DNA from: JAXDAY01 sp034679345
GTDB lineage: Bacteria > Eisenbacteria > RBG-16-71-46 > CAIMUX01 > VGJL01
DNA length: 64,000 nucleotides
NCBI GenBank assembly: GCA_034679345.1
Contig: JAXDAY010000013.1
Coordinates: forward strand, 124,001-188,000
Direction of reading: 5' to 3'
In this document: positions 32,999 through 41,888 of the stretch, one piece after another
How the letters are laid out: every line of letters begins with the position of its first letter
How positions within the stretch are numbered: position 1 is the first letter of the stretch
The notes under the pieces: model-generated
Database searches by the model: none
Seen by the model: only the letters and a program-made list of their open reading frames with translations
What the model was told of the DNA's origin: nothing
Program-made: the position numbers and the translations under genes

Positions 32999-33926
32999 TC
33001 CGGCTCCATGTCATCCGCACGCTCGGTACGATGGATCCGGGCAGAGGGAGATCCTCCCAGCGCACGAGTCTCCAGAGCGACGGTCCTCCCGGCCAGGCGG
33101 GCGTATCGGTCGCGACGCAGTAGAAGCGTCCCTCGTCTCCCTGGACCACATACCAGAGCCACTCCTCGGTCGTCGCGTGACGGCATTCGACCGTCAGATC
33201 GAGGCTCCGGTAGCCGACGACGACCGTGTCGGGCGATCCCGCGAGCGTATCGGGCGGCTCCGTCTGGAACTCGAGGATGATCTGCCGCGAGCGGTACTCC
33301 TCGCGATTCACCTGCTGGGTGAAGAGCCGGCGCGTCGCGGCGATCTCCTCGTCCACGCCCCAGCTCCTGGGAATCCCATCCTGGCCGACCTCGAAGGCCG
33401 CGAAGTCGAATCGGAAGCCGGGATCGAAGAGCTTCTCGATCTCCGCGACGTTGAGGTCGTTGTAGGCGATCTTCAGGATCTCGATCAGGTTCTCCGGCCG
33501 CGTGCGCTCGGGGTAGCGGATCAGAACACCCGTCTCGTTCGAGAGCGCCGACTGGTTGCCCGCGGAATCGATCGACCGCATCCGGAAGAAGTAATGGAGA
33601 CCCTGTTGCCCGCCGTGAAACCAGAGCGACTCGGGCGAGGCGGCCGCGCCCGGCGCGGGCTCCGCCTCGTACGGATTCGCCGTCTCCCAGTCCGCTTCGG
33701 GGAAAGGATCGTTCGACCAGCGGATCTCGTAGGATGCGGCTCGCCCCGCATCGCCGTCGTCCGCGGGGGCCGTCCAGGTGAGGAGGATTCCGTCTGAAGT
33801 GGAGGCGTCGGCCCGCAGATCGCCGATCCGCGTGGGCGGATGATCCGTCGGCTTCGACGATTCATCCGAGCACCCGATCGACACGGCCGCAAGAGAGAGC
33901 AGGATCCGAACGAGGCACCTCCGCAT
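32973..33926 (-). CDS. Lipoprotein with fibronectin type III domain and NTF2-like C-terminal half
   Basis: A 317-residue exported lipoprotein: the signal peptide ends in VSIGC. Residues about 35-140 form a fibronectin type III domain (LLTWTAPADDGD, YEIRWSND, YFFRMRSIDSAGNQS). The second half (NLIEILKIAYNDLNVAEIEKLFDP onward) looks like an NTF2/SnoaL-type fold and ends WEDLPL...MTWSRIKWNWLG. The same C-terminal half occurs in the lipoprotein at 34646. ATG 33926 has GGAGG six bases upstream. Function unknown; probably at the cell surface. Confidence 0.75.
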   Translation of the reverse strand: MRRCLVRILLSLAAVSIGCSDESSKPTDHPPTRIGDLRADASTSDGILLTWTAPADDGDAGRAASYEIRWSNDPFPEADWETANPYEAEPAPGAAASPESLWFHGGQQGLHYFFRMRSIDSAGNQSALSNETGVLIRYPERTRPENLIEILKIAYNDLNVAEIEKLFDPGFRFDFAAFEVGQDGIPRSWGVDEEIAATRRLFTQQVNREEYRSRQIILEFQTEPPDTLAGSPDTVVVGYRSLDLTVECRHATTEEWLWYVVQGDEGRFYCVATDTPAWPGGPSLWRLVRWEDLPLPGSIVPSVRMTWSRIKWNWLGR

Positions 33927-34033
33927 CGATCGCCTCCGTTTCCGGGCCATCCATGTCGTGGCGGCCGCGCGGGGACTCTACCAGACCTTGCGGCGCGGCG
34001 GGAAGAGCGCGATACTCCCGCGCGGGAGGAACC

Positions 34034-34639
34034 GTGAAGGGAGCTCACGTCGCGCGAATCGCGCTCCTCGGAATGCTCGTCTGCCCATCCTTCGCGAGCG
34101 CCTCCGGAGGCGAGACCGGCCTACCGCCGCCGCACGTGTTTCCGATCCCCGGGGTCACGGCCGAGCAAGCGCGGCGCATCGAGGATGCCGATCGCCTTCG
34201 TCTCCATATCCAGGGGAGCGGCGCGCAGACCCGAGTCCCGATCACCCCCGTCTGGCAGGAATGGATGGTGCGGGGCGATTCGCTCGTCATCGAGGATCGG
34301 TTCCTGACCCATCGGCTCGCCGTCGAAGGCCGGATTGCGCGGATCGAGTTGCCGGCAGGCCGAAGGACGGAGGCCGGGGCGCGGCGCGGACTCGTCATGG
34401 GGACGCTCGCGGGCGTGATCGGCGCGCCGATGATCATCTATCGAACCGTGACGAATAGCTGGCACGACAACGATTGCGGGGATTTCCCGTGCTTCGAGGG
34501 GGATCTCCTCCGCGACTGGGGTGTGAGCATCATGATGGGCGCCGGAATCGGCGCCGCCGTCGGCGCGCTGGCCGGATCGCTCTCGGAGCGATGGGAAGGC
34601 GTCTACCCGCAGCCGGCGCGAGAGCCGCCGGCGCCTTAG
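34034..34639 (+). CDS. Exported protein with glycine-zipper-like segment
   Basis: A 201-residue product from GTG 34034, with GGGAGGA upstream. It has a signal peptide (about 23 residues, ending ASASG), a polar middle part and, near residues 115-185, Gly-rich hydrophobic stretches (GTLAGVIGAPMIIY and MMGAGIGAAVGALAGSLSERW) that may insert into a membrane. A short loop holds two cysteines (NDCGDFPCFEG). I do not recognise the family. It lies between two paralogous lipoprotein genes on the other strand. Confidence 0.6.
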   Translation: MKGAHVARIALLGMLVCPSFASASGGETGLPPPHVFPIPGVTAEQARRIEDADRLRLHIQGSGAQTRVPITPVWQEWMVRGDSLVIEDRFLTHRLAVEGRIARIELPAGRRTEAGARRGLVMGTLAGVIGAPMIIYRTVTNSWHDNDCGDFPCFEGDLLRDWGVSIMMGAGIGAAVGALAGSLSERWEGVYPQPAREPPAP

Positions 34640-34645
34640 CGACCC

Positions 34646-35266
34646 TCAGCGCCAGATCCATTTGATCTGCCCCCATGTGGAGTTCTCGACGGCGGGCGCG
34701 GCGCCGACCAGCGGCTTGTCCTCCCAGCGGACGATCCTCCACTCCTCGCCGGTCTTCGCGAGGTACAGATCGGCCCGGTGGTTCGCGAACTCGAAGTAGA
34801 GCGGATCCCCCGTGATCTCCTCGGCGGAGCGCACCTGGATCGTGACGGACGAGAGGCTGACGAGCGTCCACCCGGGATGGCCCGGGGGGTTCTCGACCGG
34901 CGCGCCGGCGACGAAGCTCAAGTGGATCTCGTACGCCTTGTATCCTTCCTGGTTCGCGCGCTTCGAGAGCAGGCGCTCCGCGCTCGCAAGCTCGTCGGCC
35001 AGCGGCCAGGAGCCCGGCATGCCGGCATGCCCCGCCGTGTCGACGGGGGAGAAGACGAAGACGAACGCCGGATCGAACAGCGTGGCGTATTCGTCATACT
35101 CCATTTCCTCGTAGGAGCGTTCGAGATTCGAAAGGACGTTCGCGATGCTCGTGGGCGACAGGTAGCCGTCGGAGGGATCATCCTTGGGCTTCGAGGGATC
35201 GTCCGAGCAGCCAGCGGCAAGACTGAGCAACGCGAACCCGGCGATGAGCAGAATCGAGCGGCCCAT
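34646..35266 (-). CDS. Lipoprotein paralogous to the one at 32973
   Basis: A 206-residue lipoprotein (signal peptide ending SLAAGC). The mature part keeps only the NTF2-like half found in the lipoprotein at 32973: SIANVLSNLERSYEEMEYDEYATLFDPAF, then WRIVRWEDKPL and the closing TWGQIKWIWR. The fibronectin domain is absent. ATG 35266 follows GGAGG by six bases. Likely a lineage-specific family; function unknown. Confidence 0.72.
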   Translation of the reverse strand: MGRSILLIAGFALLSLAAGCSDDPSKPKDDPSDGYLSPTSIANVLSNLERSYEEMEYDEYATLFDPAFVFVFSPVDTAGHAGMPGSWPLADELASAERLLSKRANQEGYKAYEIHLSFVAGAPVENPPGHPGWTLVSLSSVTIQVRSAEEITGDPLYFEFANHRADLYLAKTGEEWRIVRWEDKPLVGAAPAVENSTWGQIKWIWR

Positions 35267-35386
35267 GGCGCACCTCCATCTTCGGACGCGCAACGTCGCG
35301 ATCCGGACACAACGATTCTCACGCGACCGAAGCCAGATGTCCAGCCGGAGAGCCCGCGGGCGCCGGAGGAGCCGGATCCAGGGCGG

Positions 35387-35716
35387 CTAGGCGGTGAAGG
35401 AGCTCCCGCAGCCGCAGCTCCCCTTCGCGTTCGGGTTCTGGAAGACGAACCCCTGGCCGTTCAGGCCGCTCGTATAGTCGAGCGTGGTGCCCGCGAGGTA
35501 CAGCTCGCTCTTCGGATCGAGCAACAGGCGCACGCCGTCCTTCTCGATGATCCGGTCCTCCTCGCGCGCCTCTCTCTCGAAGGCGAGGACGTAGGAGAGC
35601 CCCGAGCAGCCGCCTCCCTTGACGCCCACGCGCAGGAAGACCTCCTCGCCCGCCTTCTCGGCCTCCGCCGCCTGCTTGACCGCGGCCACGGCCGCGTCGG
35701 TGATCTCGATGCTCAT
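35387..35716 (-). CDS. iscA: A-type iron-sulfur carrier (HesB/IscA family)
   Basis: A 109-residue protein with the three conserved cysteines in GGCSGLSY (residues about 35-42) and GSCGCGSSF at the C-terminus. Such proteins receive and pass on Fe-S clusters. The ATG at 35716 overlaps the iscS stop (ATGA), so the two are co-translated. It could equally be named sufA or erpA. Confidence 0.93.
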   Translation of the reverse strand: MSIEITDAAVAAVKQAAEAEKAGEEVFLRVGVKGGGCSGLSYVLAFEREAREEDRIIEKDGVRLLLDPKSELYLAGTTLDYTSGLNGQGFVFQNPNAKGSCGCGSSFTA

Positions 35717-36966
35717 CGATCTATCCTCCTCGTCGCGCCTCCCGGCGCGGCGTTTGCCTTCTCCTCGTGCGATCGCTTCTCCAGCGTCGTCTCCCGCATC
35801 ATCTCGTAGAGAGGAGAGAGCCGCCGGAGCCCGCTGACGGCTTCGACCACGCGATCGGCCGTCGCGCGGATCTCCTCTTCCGTATTGAACCGCCCGATGC
35901 TGAAGCGGATCGAGGCGTGGGCGAGCTCCTCGCTCACCCCGAGCGCCTTCAGGACGTGCGACGGCTCGAGCGTGGCCGAAGTGCAGGCGCTCCCGCTCGA
36001 GACCGCGATTCCCTTCAAGCTCATCATCATCGCCTCGCCCTCGACGTAGGCGAAGCTCAAGTTCAAGTTCCCCGGCAGGCGGGGTTCGCGCGCGCCGTTG
36101 ACGACGACCTCGTCGAGGCGCTCGAGAATCGAGTCGCGCAAGAGATCCCGCAGCCGCCCGGTGCGCGCCGCGTCGCGCTCCATTTCGGCGCGCGCAATCC
36201 CGCAGGCGGCGCCGAATCCGACGATCGCGGGGACATTGAGCGTTCCGGAACGGAATCCCCGCTCGTGCCCGCCGCCGTCGATCACCGGGACGAGCTGGAC
36301 GCGCGGCGCGCGCCGGCGCGCCGTGAGCGCTCCCACACCCTTGGGGCCATAGATCTTGTGCGCGGAGATCGAGACCAGATCGACCCCGAGCTCCTGGGCG
36401 TCGAAGGGGATCTTGCCCACCGACTGCGCGGCATCGGTATGGAAGATCACTCCCCGTTTCTTGCAGATCGCCCCGATCGCGCGGAGGTCCTGGATCACGC
36501 CGACCTCGTTGTTCGCGTGCATCACCGAGACGAGCACCGTCTCGTCGCGGATCGCCCGCCCGACCGTCTCCGGATCGACGAACCCGCCCGGGTCGACCGG
36601 AAGGAGCGTCACCTCCGCGCCATCCCGCCGGAGGGCCTCGCACGTGTCCAGGACCGCCTTGTGCTCGATCGCACAAGTGACGATGTGCCGACCTTTCGAC
36701 CGGTAGGCGGCCGCGACCCCCTTCAGGGCCAGGTTGTTCGCCTCCGTGGCGCCGCTGACGAAGATCACCTCGTTCGGCTTCACCCCGACGAGGGAGGCGA
36801 CCTGCGCGCGCGAGCGCTCCACCGCCTCCTCGGCCTCCCAGCCATAGGCGTGGCTGTGGCTCGCGGCGTTGCCGAATCGGTCGGTCAGGTAGGGCAGCAT
36901 CGCCTCCAGGACCCGGGGGTCGATGGGGGTCGTCGCCGCATTGTCGAGGTAGATCCAGCCTTTCAT
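35713..36966 (-). CDS. iscS: Cysteine desulfurase, IscS/NifS group
   Basis: A 417-residue PLP enzyme supplying sulfur for Fe-S clusters. It shows YLDNAATTPID, GATEANNLAL, HANNEVGVIQD, TDAAQSVGKIP, the PLP lysine in SISAHKIYGPKG and the catalytic cysteine in VSSGSACTSA, in the extended loop of group I enzymes. GGAGAG precedes the ATG. The last 30 residues form a polar tail. A second class V enzyme begins at 133. Confidence 0.95.
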   Translation of the reverse strand: MKGWIYLDNAATTPIDPRVLEAMLPYLTDRFGNAASHSHAYGWEAEEAVERSRAQVASLVGVKPNEVIFVSGATEANNLALKGVAAAYRSKGRHIVTCAIEHKAVLDTCEALRRDGAEVTLLPVDPGGFVDPETVGRAIRDETVLVSVMHANNEVGVIQDLRAIGAICKKRGVIFHTDAAQSVGKIPFDAQELGVDLVSISAHKIYGPKGVGALTARRRAPRVQLVPVIDGGGHERGFRSGTLNVPAIVGFGAACGIARAEMERDAARTGRLRDLLRDSILERLDEVVVNGAREPRLPGNLNLSFAYVEGEAMMMSLKGIAVSSGSACTSATLEPSHVLKALGVSEELAHASIRFSIGRFNTEEEIRATADRVVEAVSGLRRLSPLYEMMRETTLEKRSHEEKANAAPGGATRRIDR

Positions 36967-37012
36967 CGGCTCTCCGCCGCCTCGGGAGGGCCAGCTCCGA
37001 GGGGAACGTCCC

Positions 37013-37041
37013 ATTATCTCGGCCCCGGCAGGACCGGTCAA
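37013..37041 (-). promoter_or_regulatory. Promoter of iscS-iscA
   Basis: On the minus strand TTGACC (37041-37036) is followed after 17 bases by GATAAT (37018-37013), about 47 bases before the iscS ATG. Both hexamers are one base from consensus. No IscR-type site was recognised. Confidence 0.5.
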
Positions 37042-37197
37042 CGCGCATCGCCCCAAGAATGGAGGCCATCGCGCGCATCCGCGCCGCGCCGAGCCGAATC
37101 CTCGCTGATCCGGCAGAATTCCATCGATGTCCGAGCCCCCCGCAGCCGATAGAATCATGGATAGGGCCCGCAGGGAGAACCCGCGAGGAGAACCCAA

Positions 37198-37824
37198 ATG
37201 GCAGGCAACGACCCCGGACAGGAGCCCCGCTCCGGAAGGATCATCCCCTTCCCGGCCGTGCGTCGCCCCAGTCTGGGGCTCACGCTCCTTGAGTTCGCCC
37301 ACACCCTCGTTCTGATGCTCTGGATCGGGACGCTCGCGGGACTCGCCCTCGTGGTGACGCCGGTTCTCTTCTCCCATCTGCCGGATCGCGAGACCGCCGC
37401 GAGCGCCGTCCTTGCCATCCTCGAGCAGACGGCCTTCCTCGGTTGCGGCGCCGGCGCCTTCCTGCTCTTGACGACGCTCCTCATGCAGCTGCTCTCCCTG
37501 CGCAGGACGCGGGCGAGCATCGTTCAAATGGTCTTGATCCTCGCGATGACGGGACTCGCCGTGACTTCGCAGCTCGTCTTGAATCCGAAGCTGCACGCGA
37601 TCCTCACGAGCCTCGAGGCGCCGCTCTCGGCGCTGCCGGCCGATGATCCCGCGCGCGCGGCCTTTGGCCGGCTCTTCGACGCGGCGATCGGCGTCAACCT
37701 CCTGCAGATCGCGGCGGGAATCGGAGTCCTCTTCTTCGCGGTCCGGCGCTGGTACCGCTATCTTCCCCTGCGACGGGCGACCGGCCCGATCCGTGACGAC
37801 GTTTCCGATCCGCCTCTGCGCTAG
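37198..37824 (+). CDS. DUF4149-type membrane protein
   Basis: A 208-residue inner-membrane protein with four TM segments (about 28-52, 75-98, 106-125 and 158-180). The first helix starts EFAHTLVLMLWIGTLAGLALVVTPVLF, typical of DUF4149/CopD-like proteins. A soluble N-terminal tail of 25 residues is rich in Arg and Pro. The ATG lies 231 bases from the divergent iscS start, and its end overlaps the miaB stop by four bases. Function unknown. Confidence 0.75.
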   Translation: MAGNDPGQEPRSGRIIPFPAVRRPSLGLTLLEFAHTLVLMLWIGTLAGLALVVTPVLFSHLPDRETAASAVLAILEQTAFLGCGAGAFLLLTTLLMQLLSLRRTRASIVQMVLILAMTGLAVTSQLVLNPKLHAILTSLEAPLSALPADDPARAAFGRLFDAAIGVNLLQIAAGIGVLFFAVRRWYRYLPLRRATGPIRDDVSDPPLR

Positions 37825-39218
37825 TCCTCTTCGCTTGGAGAGACGCCATCCGCCTCGACGGCTCCGGCCGCCTCGGCCGCTTCGGTCGCTACGGCGGCCG
37901 CGGCCGCGCCAACGCCCTCGGCGATCAGAGTGTGCGAGGTGGCGGCCGCGATCCGGACGCGACGGATCGAGCCGGGACGCGTCCCATCCGCCGGCAGGAT
38001 GACGGTCTTGAGATCATCCGCCTTTCCGCGCGCGGCCGCGGGATCCCGGCGCGAGGGTCCCTCGACGAGGACATCCACCTCGCGTCCGATCCAGTAGGCG
38101 TACCGCTCCCTCGAGATCTCCTCCTGGAGATCGATCATCCGGCGAAGCCGCTCGCCCTTCACGGACTCGGGCACGTCGTCGGGTTGCCTGCGGTACGCGT
38201 AGGTGCCCGGACGGGGGGAATAGCGGAAGAGGAAGGCCCCGTCGAAGCGCACCTCCGCCATCAGGGAGAGGGTTTCGGCGAAATCCTCCTGTGTCTCGCC
38301 CGGGAATCCGCACAACAGATCGGTCGTGAGCCCGGCTTCGGGAAGGCGCGATCGGATCGTGGCGACGAGATCGAGGAACTCGCGCCGCGTATGCCCCCTC
38401 CTCATCGCGGCAAGGACACGATCCGATCCGCTCTGCACCGGAAGATGGATGTGCCCGGCAAGGTTCGCGTGGCGCGCCATCGTCTCGAAGACCGCGGGCG
38501 TGAAATCGGCCGGGTGCGGTGAGGTGAACCGGATCCGCAGGATCCCATCGATCCGCGCCATCCGATCGAGGAGCCCGGCAAAATCGACCTCTCCGTCGCG
38601 ATAGGAGTTGACCGTCTGGCCAAGGAGGGTGAGGGCGACCGTTCCGCCGGCGGCGAGGGCTCGCGCCTGCGACTCGAGCTCCTCGGCCGGAAGGCTCTTC
38701 TCGCGGCCGCGCACGAGCGGCACGACGCAGAAGGTGCAGAACCGGTCGCACCCCCGCATGATCGGAAGAAAGGCGTGCATCGATCCCATGGGCGCGGGCG
38801 AGAGCCCCTCATAGCGCTCCGTCTTGTCCAGGACAAGATCGACGAGCGGACCCTCGTCGGCGCGCGAGAGGATCTCGGCCAGGCGGCGGTAGGAATCGGG
38901 GCCGATCAGGAGATCGACGTCGGGAAGCTTCTCGCGCAGTCCCGGACCGAGATGCCGGGCCATGCATCCGGCGAGCCCGATCTTGAGATCGGGCCGGTAG
39001 CGCTTGAGAAGCGCGATCTGGCCGATACGCCGCGCGACGCGCTCCTCGGCGCGCTCGCGGACGGCGCAGGTGTTCAGGAGCACGACGTCGGCGACCTCAG
39101 GCCCCCCGCTGATCCTCCAGCCCGCTTCTTCGAGCAGGCCGATCATCATCGCCGTGTCTGCCTCGTTCATCTGGCAGCCGTAGGTCTCGAGATAGATGCT
39201 CGGGGCGCGCGAGCTCAT
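37821..39218 (-). CDS. miaB: tRNA-2-methylthio-N6-isopentenyladenosine-37 methylthiotransferase
   Basis: A 465-residue radical-SAM enzyme adding a methylthio group to i6A37 of tRNA. The N-terminal cluster cysteines are in YGCQMNEAD, LLNTCAVRE and LAGCMARH; the radical-SAM site is C-x3-C-x2-C in GCDRFCTFC. A C-terminal TRAM domain covers about residues 375-440. The last 30 residues are an Ala/Glu-rich low-complexity tail, unusual for MiaB. ATG 39218 overlaps the mtaB stop by four bases. Confidence 0.93.
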   Translation of the reverse strand: MSSRAPSIYLETYGCQMNEADTAMMIGLLEEAGWRISGGPEVADVVLLNTCAVRERAEERVARRIGQIALLKRYRPDLKIGLAGCMARHLGPGLREKLPDVDLLIGPDSYRRLAEILSRADEGPLVDLVLDKTERYEGLSPAPMGSMHAFLPIMRGCDRFCTFCVVPLVRGREKSLPAEELESQARALAAGGTVALTLLGQTVNSYRDGEVDFAGLLDRMARIDGILRIRFTSPHPADFTPAVFETMARHANLAGHIHLPVQSGSDRVLAAMRRGHTRREFLDLVATIRSRLPEAGLTTDLLCGFPGETQEDFAETLSLMAEVRFDGAFLFRYSPRPGTYAYRRQPDDVPESVKGERLRRMIDLQEEISRERYAYWIGREVDVLVEGPSRRDPAAARGKADDLKTVILPADGTRPGSIRRVRIAAATSHTLIAEGVGAAAAAVATEAAEAAGAVEADGVSPSEED

Positions 39219-40564
39219 CGGCCTTCCATCCAGCGCGGATCCCCGCTCCAGGCGAGGCGGACCCGGGCCCAGGCGCCCGCGGGCCGGCTGTCGCGGAGGC
39301 GCACGCGCACGAAGTTGTCGGTCAATCCGCTCTGCCCTTCGCCTCCGCCCTCGCCCGCTTCCACGAGGATCTCGTGGACCTCTCCCTCCCGGGCCCGCAG
39401 GAAATCTCCCCGGAGTGTCGCATCGAGCCGCCTCAATCGTCGCGCGCGCTCCTTTCGCGCCGCGTTGGCGACCGCGCCCGGAAGCCGCAGGGCGGCCGTT
39501 CCCGGCCGTTCCGAGTAGCTGAAGATATGGAGGTAGGCGGGCCGGATCTCCTCGAGCAGGCGGCAGGTGCGCTCGGCCGCGGCCTCATCCTCTCCCGGGA
39601 AGCCGACCATCACATCGCAGCCGATGGCGACACCGGGAATCCGCTCCCGCACGCCATCGACCACGCGACGGTATTGCTCGGGCGTGTAGCCTCTTCCCAT
39701 CCGCTTCAGGATCCCCGCGTCACCGCTCTGAAGCGGAAGGTGAAGATGCCGGGCGAAGCGCTCCGAGGAGGCCAGCGTCTCGATCAACTCGGGATCGACC
39801 CACTGCGGCTCGAGGGAGTTGACGCGGATCCGTCGCAGCCCCCCGACCTCGAGCAGCGAGCGCAACAGCGCGGCAAGCCCGCCCGCCTCGCTGCGATAGG
39901 AGGCGCTGTGAATCCCGGTCAGCGTGATCTCGGGGTATCCGGCGTCGACCAGCCGGCGCGCTTCCTCCAGGACCTCCTCCGGCGATCGGCTCACGCTCCT
40001 CCCGCGCAGGGAAGGAATGATGCAGTAGGTGCAGCGCTCATCGCAGCCATCCTGGATCTTGAGCGATGCGCGCGTGCGATAGCCGCTCTCGCCGAGGCCG
40101 TGGCGGAGAAACCGGGTCGTCGTCGGATCAGGTCGGAAGAGAAGCCCCGTGCAGGCGTCGTCGACTCCTCCATCCGCCGCGATCAGATCTGGAATCCGCC
40201 ACTTCTCCCCGTTGCCGACCACATAGCGCGCGCCGAGCCGGAGCGCTCCATCCGGGTCGCGCTGCGCGAAGCAACCGGTGACGATCACCCTGCCTTGCGG
40301 GTTCGTGCGGATCGCGCGGCGGACTGCCTGGCGCGCGTCCGATTCCCCCGCGCTCGTGACGGAGCATGTGTTCACGACGACCCAGTCGGCCGCCTCTCCG
40401 AAGGGGACGATTCGGAAGCCGCGATCGCGGAGGTGGGAAGCGACGCACTCGATCTCTTCCTGGTTCGCCCGGCAGCCCAGGGTGACCAGAGCGACCTTCG
40501 GGCGTTCGTCCCCCTCCGCATCCCCCGCACGCGGCCGGCCGGTCTGCCCTGTGACATTTCCCAT
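39215..40564 (-). CDS. mtaB: Threonylcarbamoyladenosine tRNA methylthiotransferase
   Basis: A 449-residue radical-SAM methylthiotransferase. Cluster cysteines are in LGCRANQEE, VNTCSVTSAG and TGCFAQRD; the radical-SAM motif is DGCDERCTYC. The order and the SLRGRSVSRSPEEV segment fit MtaB rather than MiaB or RimO. ATG 40564 follows GGGGGAG. It acts on t6A37 of tRNA for ANN codons and is coupled to miaB. Confidence 0.9.
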   Translation of the reverse strand: MGNVTGQTGRPRAGDAEGDERPKVALVTLGCRANQEEIECVASHLRDRGFRIVPFGEAADWVVVNTCSVTSAGESDARQAVRRAIRTNPQGRVIVTGCFAQRDPDGALRLGARYVVGNGEKWRIPDLIAADGGVDDACTGLLFRPDPTTTRFLRHGLGESGYRTRASLKIQDGCDERCTYCIIPSLRGRSVSRSPEEVLEEARRLVDAGYPEITLTGIHSASYRSEAGGLAALLRSLLEVGGLRRIRVNSLEPQWVDPELIETLASSERFARHLHLPLQSGDAGILKRMGRGYTPEQYRRVVDGVRERIPGVAIGCDVMVGFPGEDEAAAERTCRLLEEIRPAYLHIFSYSERPGTAALRLPGAVANAARKERARRLRRLDATLRGDFLRAREGEVHEILVEAGEGGGEGQSGLTDNFVRVRLRDSRPAGAWARVRLAWSGDPRWMEGR

Positions 40565-40719
40565 GACTCCCCCATGGTACAGCGACCGCCCGTGGAAGAG
40601 GTGGCGGACCCTTCGGTCGATAAGCCCGGGCACTACTTTCTATTCGGTGGACGGCGTTTCGCCTTGCATGGCGATCGGACGGCATGGTATCAGGTTCAAA
40701 CTGACCTGGGGCGTGAGTG

Positions 40720-40736
40720 GATTAGTGACCCTAATC
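40720..40736 (+). promoter_or_regulatory. LysR-type operator palindrome
   Basis: GATTAG and CTAATC are perfect inverted arms around TGACC; the core ATTAG-N5-CTAAT contains the T-N11-A pattern typical of LysR-type recognition sites. It lies 25 bases before the start of the LysR gene at 40762, fitting autoregulation. The rest of the 197-base gap to mtaB shows no gene. Confidence 0.55.
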
Positions 40737-40761
40737 GTCTCGAGCGGGAAGGGGACGGCCG

Positions 40762-41667
40762 ATGCAAATCGAGACTTTGAAGATCTTTTGCGACGTGATC
40801 GAGACTCAGAGCTTCTCCAAGGCAGCGATGCTCAACTACATCAGCCAATCCGCGGTGAGCCAGCAGATACGGGGGCTCGAGGAGAAGTACGATCGTAAAC
40901 TAATCGAACGGGGCAAGAGAAACCTCGCCCCCACACAGGCCGGACGGATCCTCTACGACAGCGCGCGGGAGATCCTGGAGCGGTACCGGATGATGGAAAA
41001 CCGGATCCAGGTCTTAAGCAAAACGATTGCCGGCTCGCTGCGCGTCGCGACCGTCTACAGCGTCGGCCTCCACGAGCTGCCCCCCTACATGACGGAGTTC
41101 TTGCGCCGCTACCCCTCCGCGAACATTCACGTCGAGTACAGCCGCGCCAACAAGATCTACGATGATCTGGTCAGCGGGACGGTCGACCTCGGCATCGTCG
41201 CCTATCCCGTCCGGCGCACCGGCATCGAGGTCATCCTCTTCCGTGAGGACCAGCTCGTTCTGATCTGCGACCCCGAGAACCCCCTGGCCAAGCAGAAGAG
41301 AGTCGAGCTGCCAAAGATCGCCCGCGCGCGATTCATCGCTTTCGAGCGGGACATCCCCACGCGTCGCGCGATCGACAGGATCCTCCGCCAGCGCGGGGTG
41401 CCGGTGGAGATCGTCATGGAGTTCGATAACATCGAGACGATCAAGCGAGCCGTGGAGATCGGCGCGGGGATGAGCATCGTGCCCTCCATGACTGTGCAGT
41501 CCGAGATCCAGACCGGGGCGCTGGTCGCCATCGAGCTCGCCGGCGGGGACTTCCGCCGTCCCCTCGGTGTTATCAGCAAGAAGGGCAAGGAAAAGACGCA
41601 GGTCATGGAGAAGTTCATCGAGGTGCTGCTCGAGGGACGGGCGCCGATTCCGGAACCCGAGGACTGA
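40762..41667 (+). CDS. LysR-family transcriptional regulator
   Basis: A 301-residue regulator. The winged helix lies at residues 1-60 (LKIFCDVIETQSFSKAA, SQSAVSQQIRGLEEKY, LIERGKRNLAPTQAGRILY). A coiled linker helix follows, then a periplasmic-binding-protein-like effector domain (residues 90-300; LRVATVYSVGLHELPPYM). The nearest functional class (CysB, CbbR or other) cannot be decided by reading. It is alone between mtaB (divergent) and nrdJ. Confidence 0.93.
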   Translation: MQIETLKIFCDVIETQSFSKAAMLNYISQSAVSQQIRGLEEKYDRKLIERGKRNLAPTQAGRILYDSAREILERYRMMENRIQVLSKTIAGSLRVATVYSVGLHELPPYMTEFLRRYPSANIHVEYSRANKIYDDLVSGTVDLGIVAYPVRRTGIEVILFREDQLVLICDPENPLAKQKRVELPKIARARFIAFERDIPTRRAIDRILRQRGVPVEIVMEFDNIETIKRAVEIGAGMSIVPSMTVQSEIQTGALVAIELAGGDFRRPLGVISKKGKEKTQVMEKFIEVLLEGRAPIPEPED

Positions 41668-41761
41668 TCCGGCGAGAAAACCGACGAGAGCAGAAGCTGT
41701 TAGAAGGTGAGCAGGGGATTTTGCTTGCATCCCCCCTCCCCTCCCTCTAGAGTCCCGCCTT

Positions 41762-41778
41762 GCCCCTCGGAGAGGGGC
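41762..41778 (+). terminator. Small GC-rich hairpin after the LysR gene
   Basis: GCCCCTC (41762-41768) and GAGGGGC (41772-41778) pair around a three-base loop, 95 bases after the LysR stop. No T-run follows. It may end the LysR transcript or lie in the leader of nrdJ. No cobalamin riboswitch or NrdR palindrome was recognised in the 221-base gap. Confidence 0.3.
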
Positions 41779-41888
41779 TCGTACCCGTGATCACAAACGC
41801 ATGGCAATGGAATCAACTGCTTCGGAAAGGCCGTCGGTAGCGACCCGATAGAGAATTGAGCCGACCACCCAACAGGAGGAGATGGGGC

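Noticed and set aside
41668..41888. Possible cobalamin riboswitch or NrdR box before nrdJ
   Set aside because: No B12-box-like core or NrdR palindrome was recognised by reading; only a small hairpin is present. A covariance search would be needed to exclude it fully.
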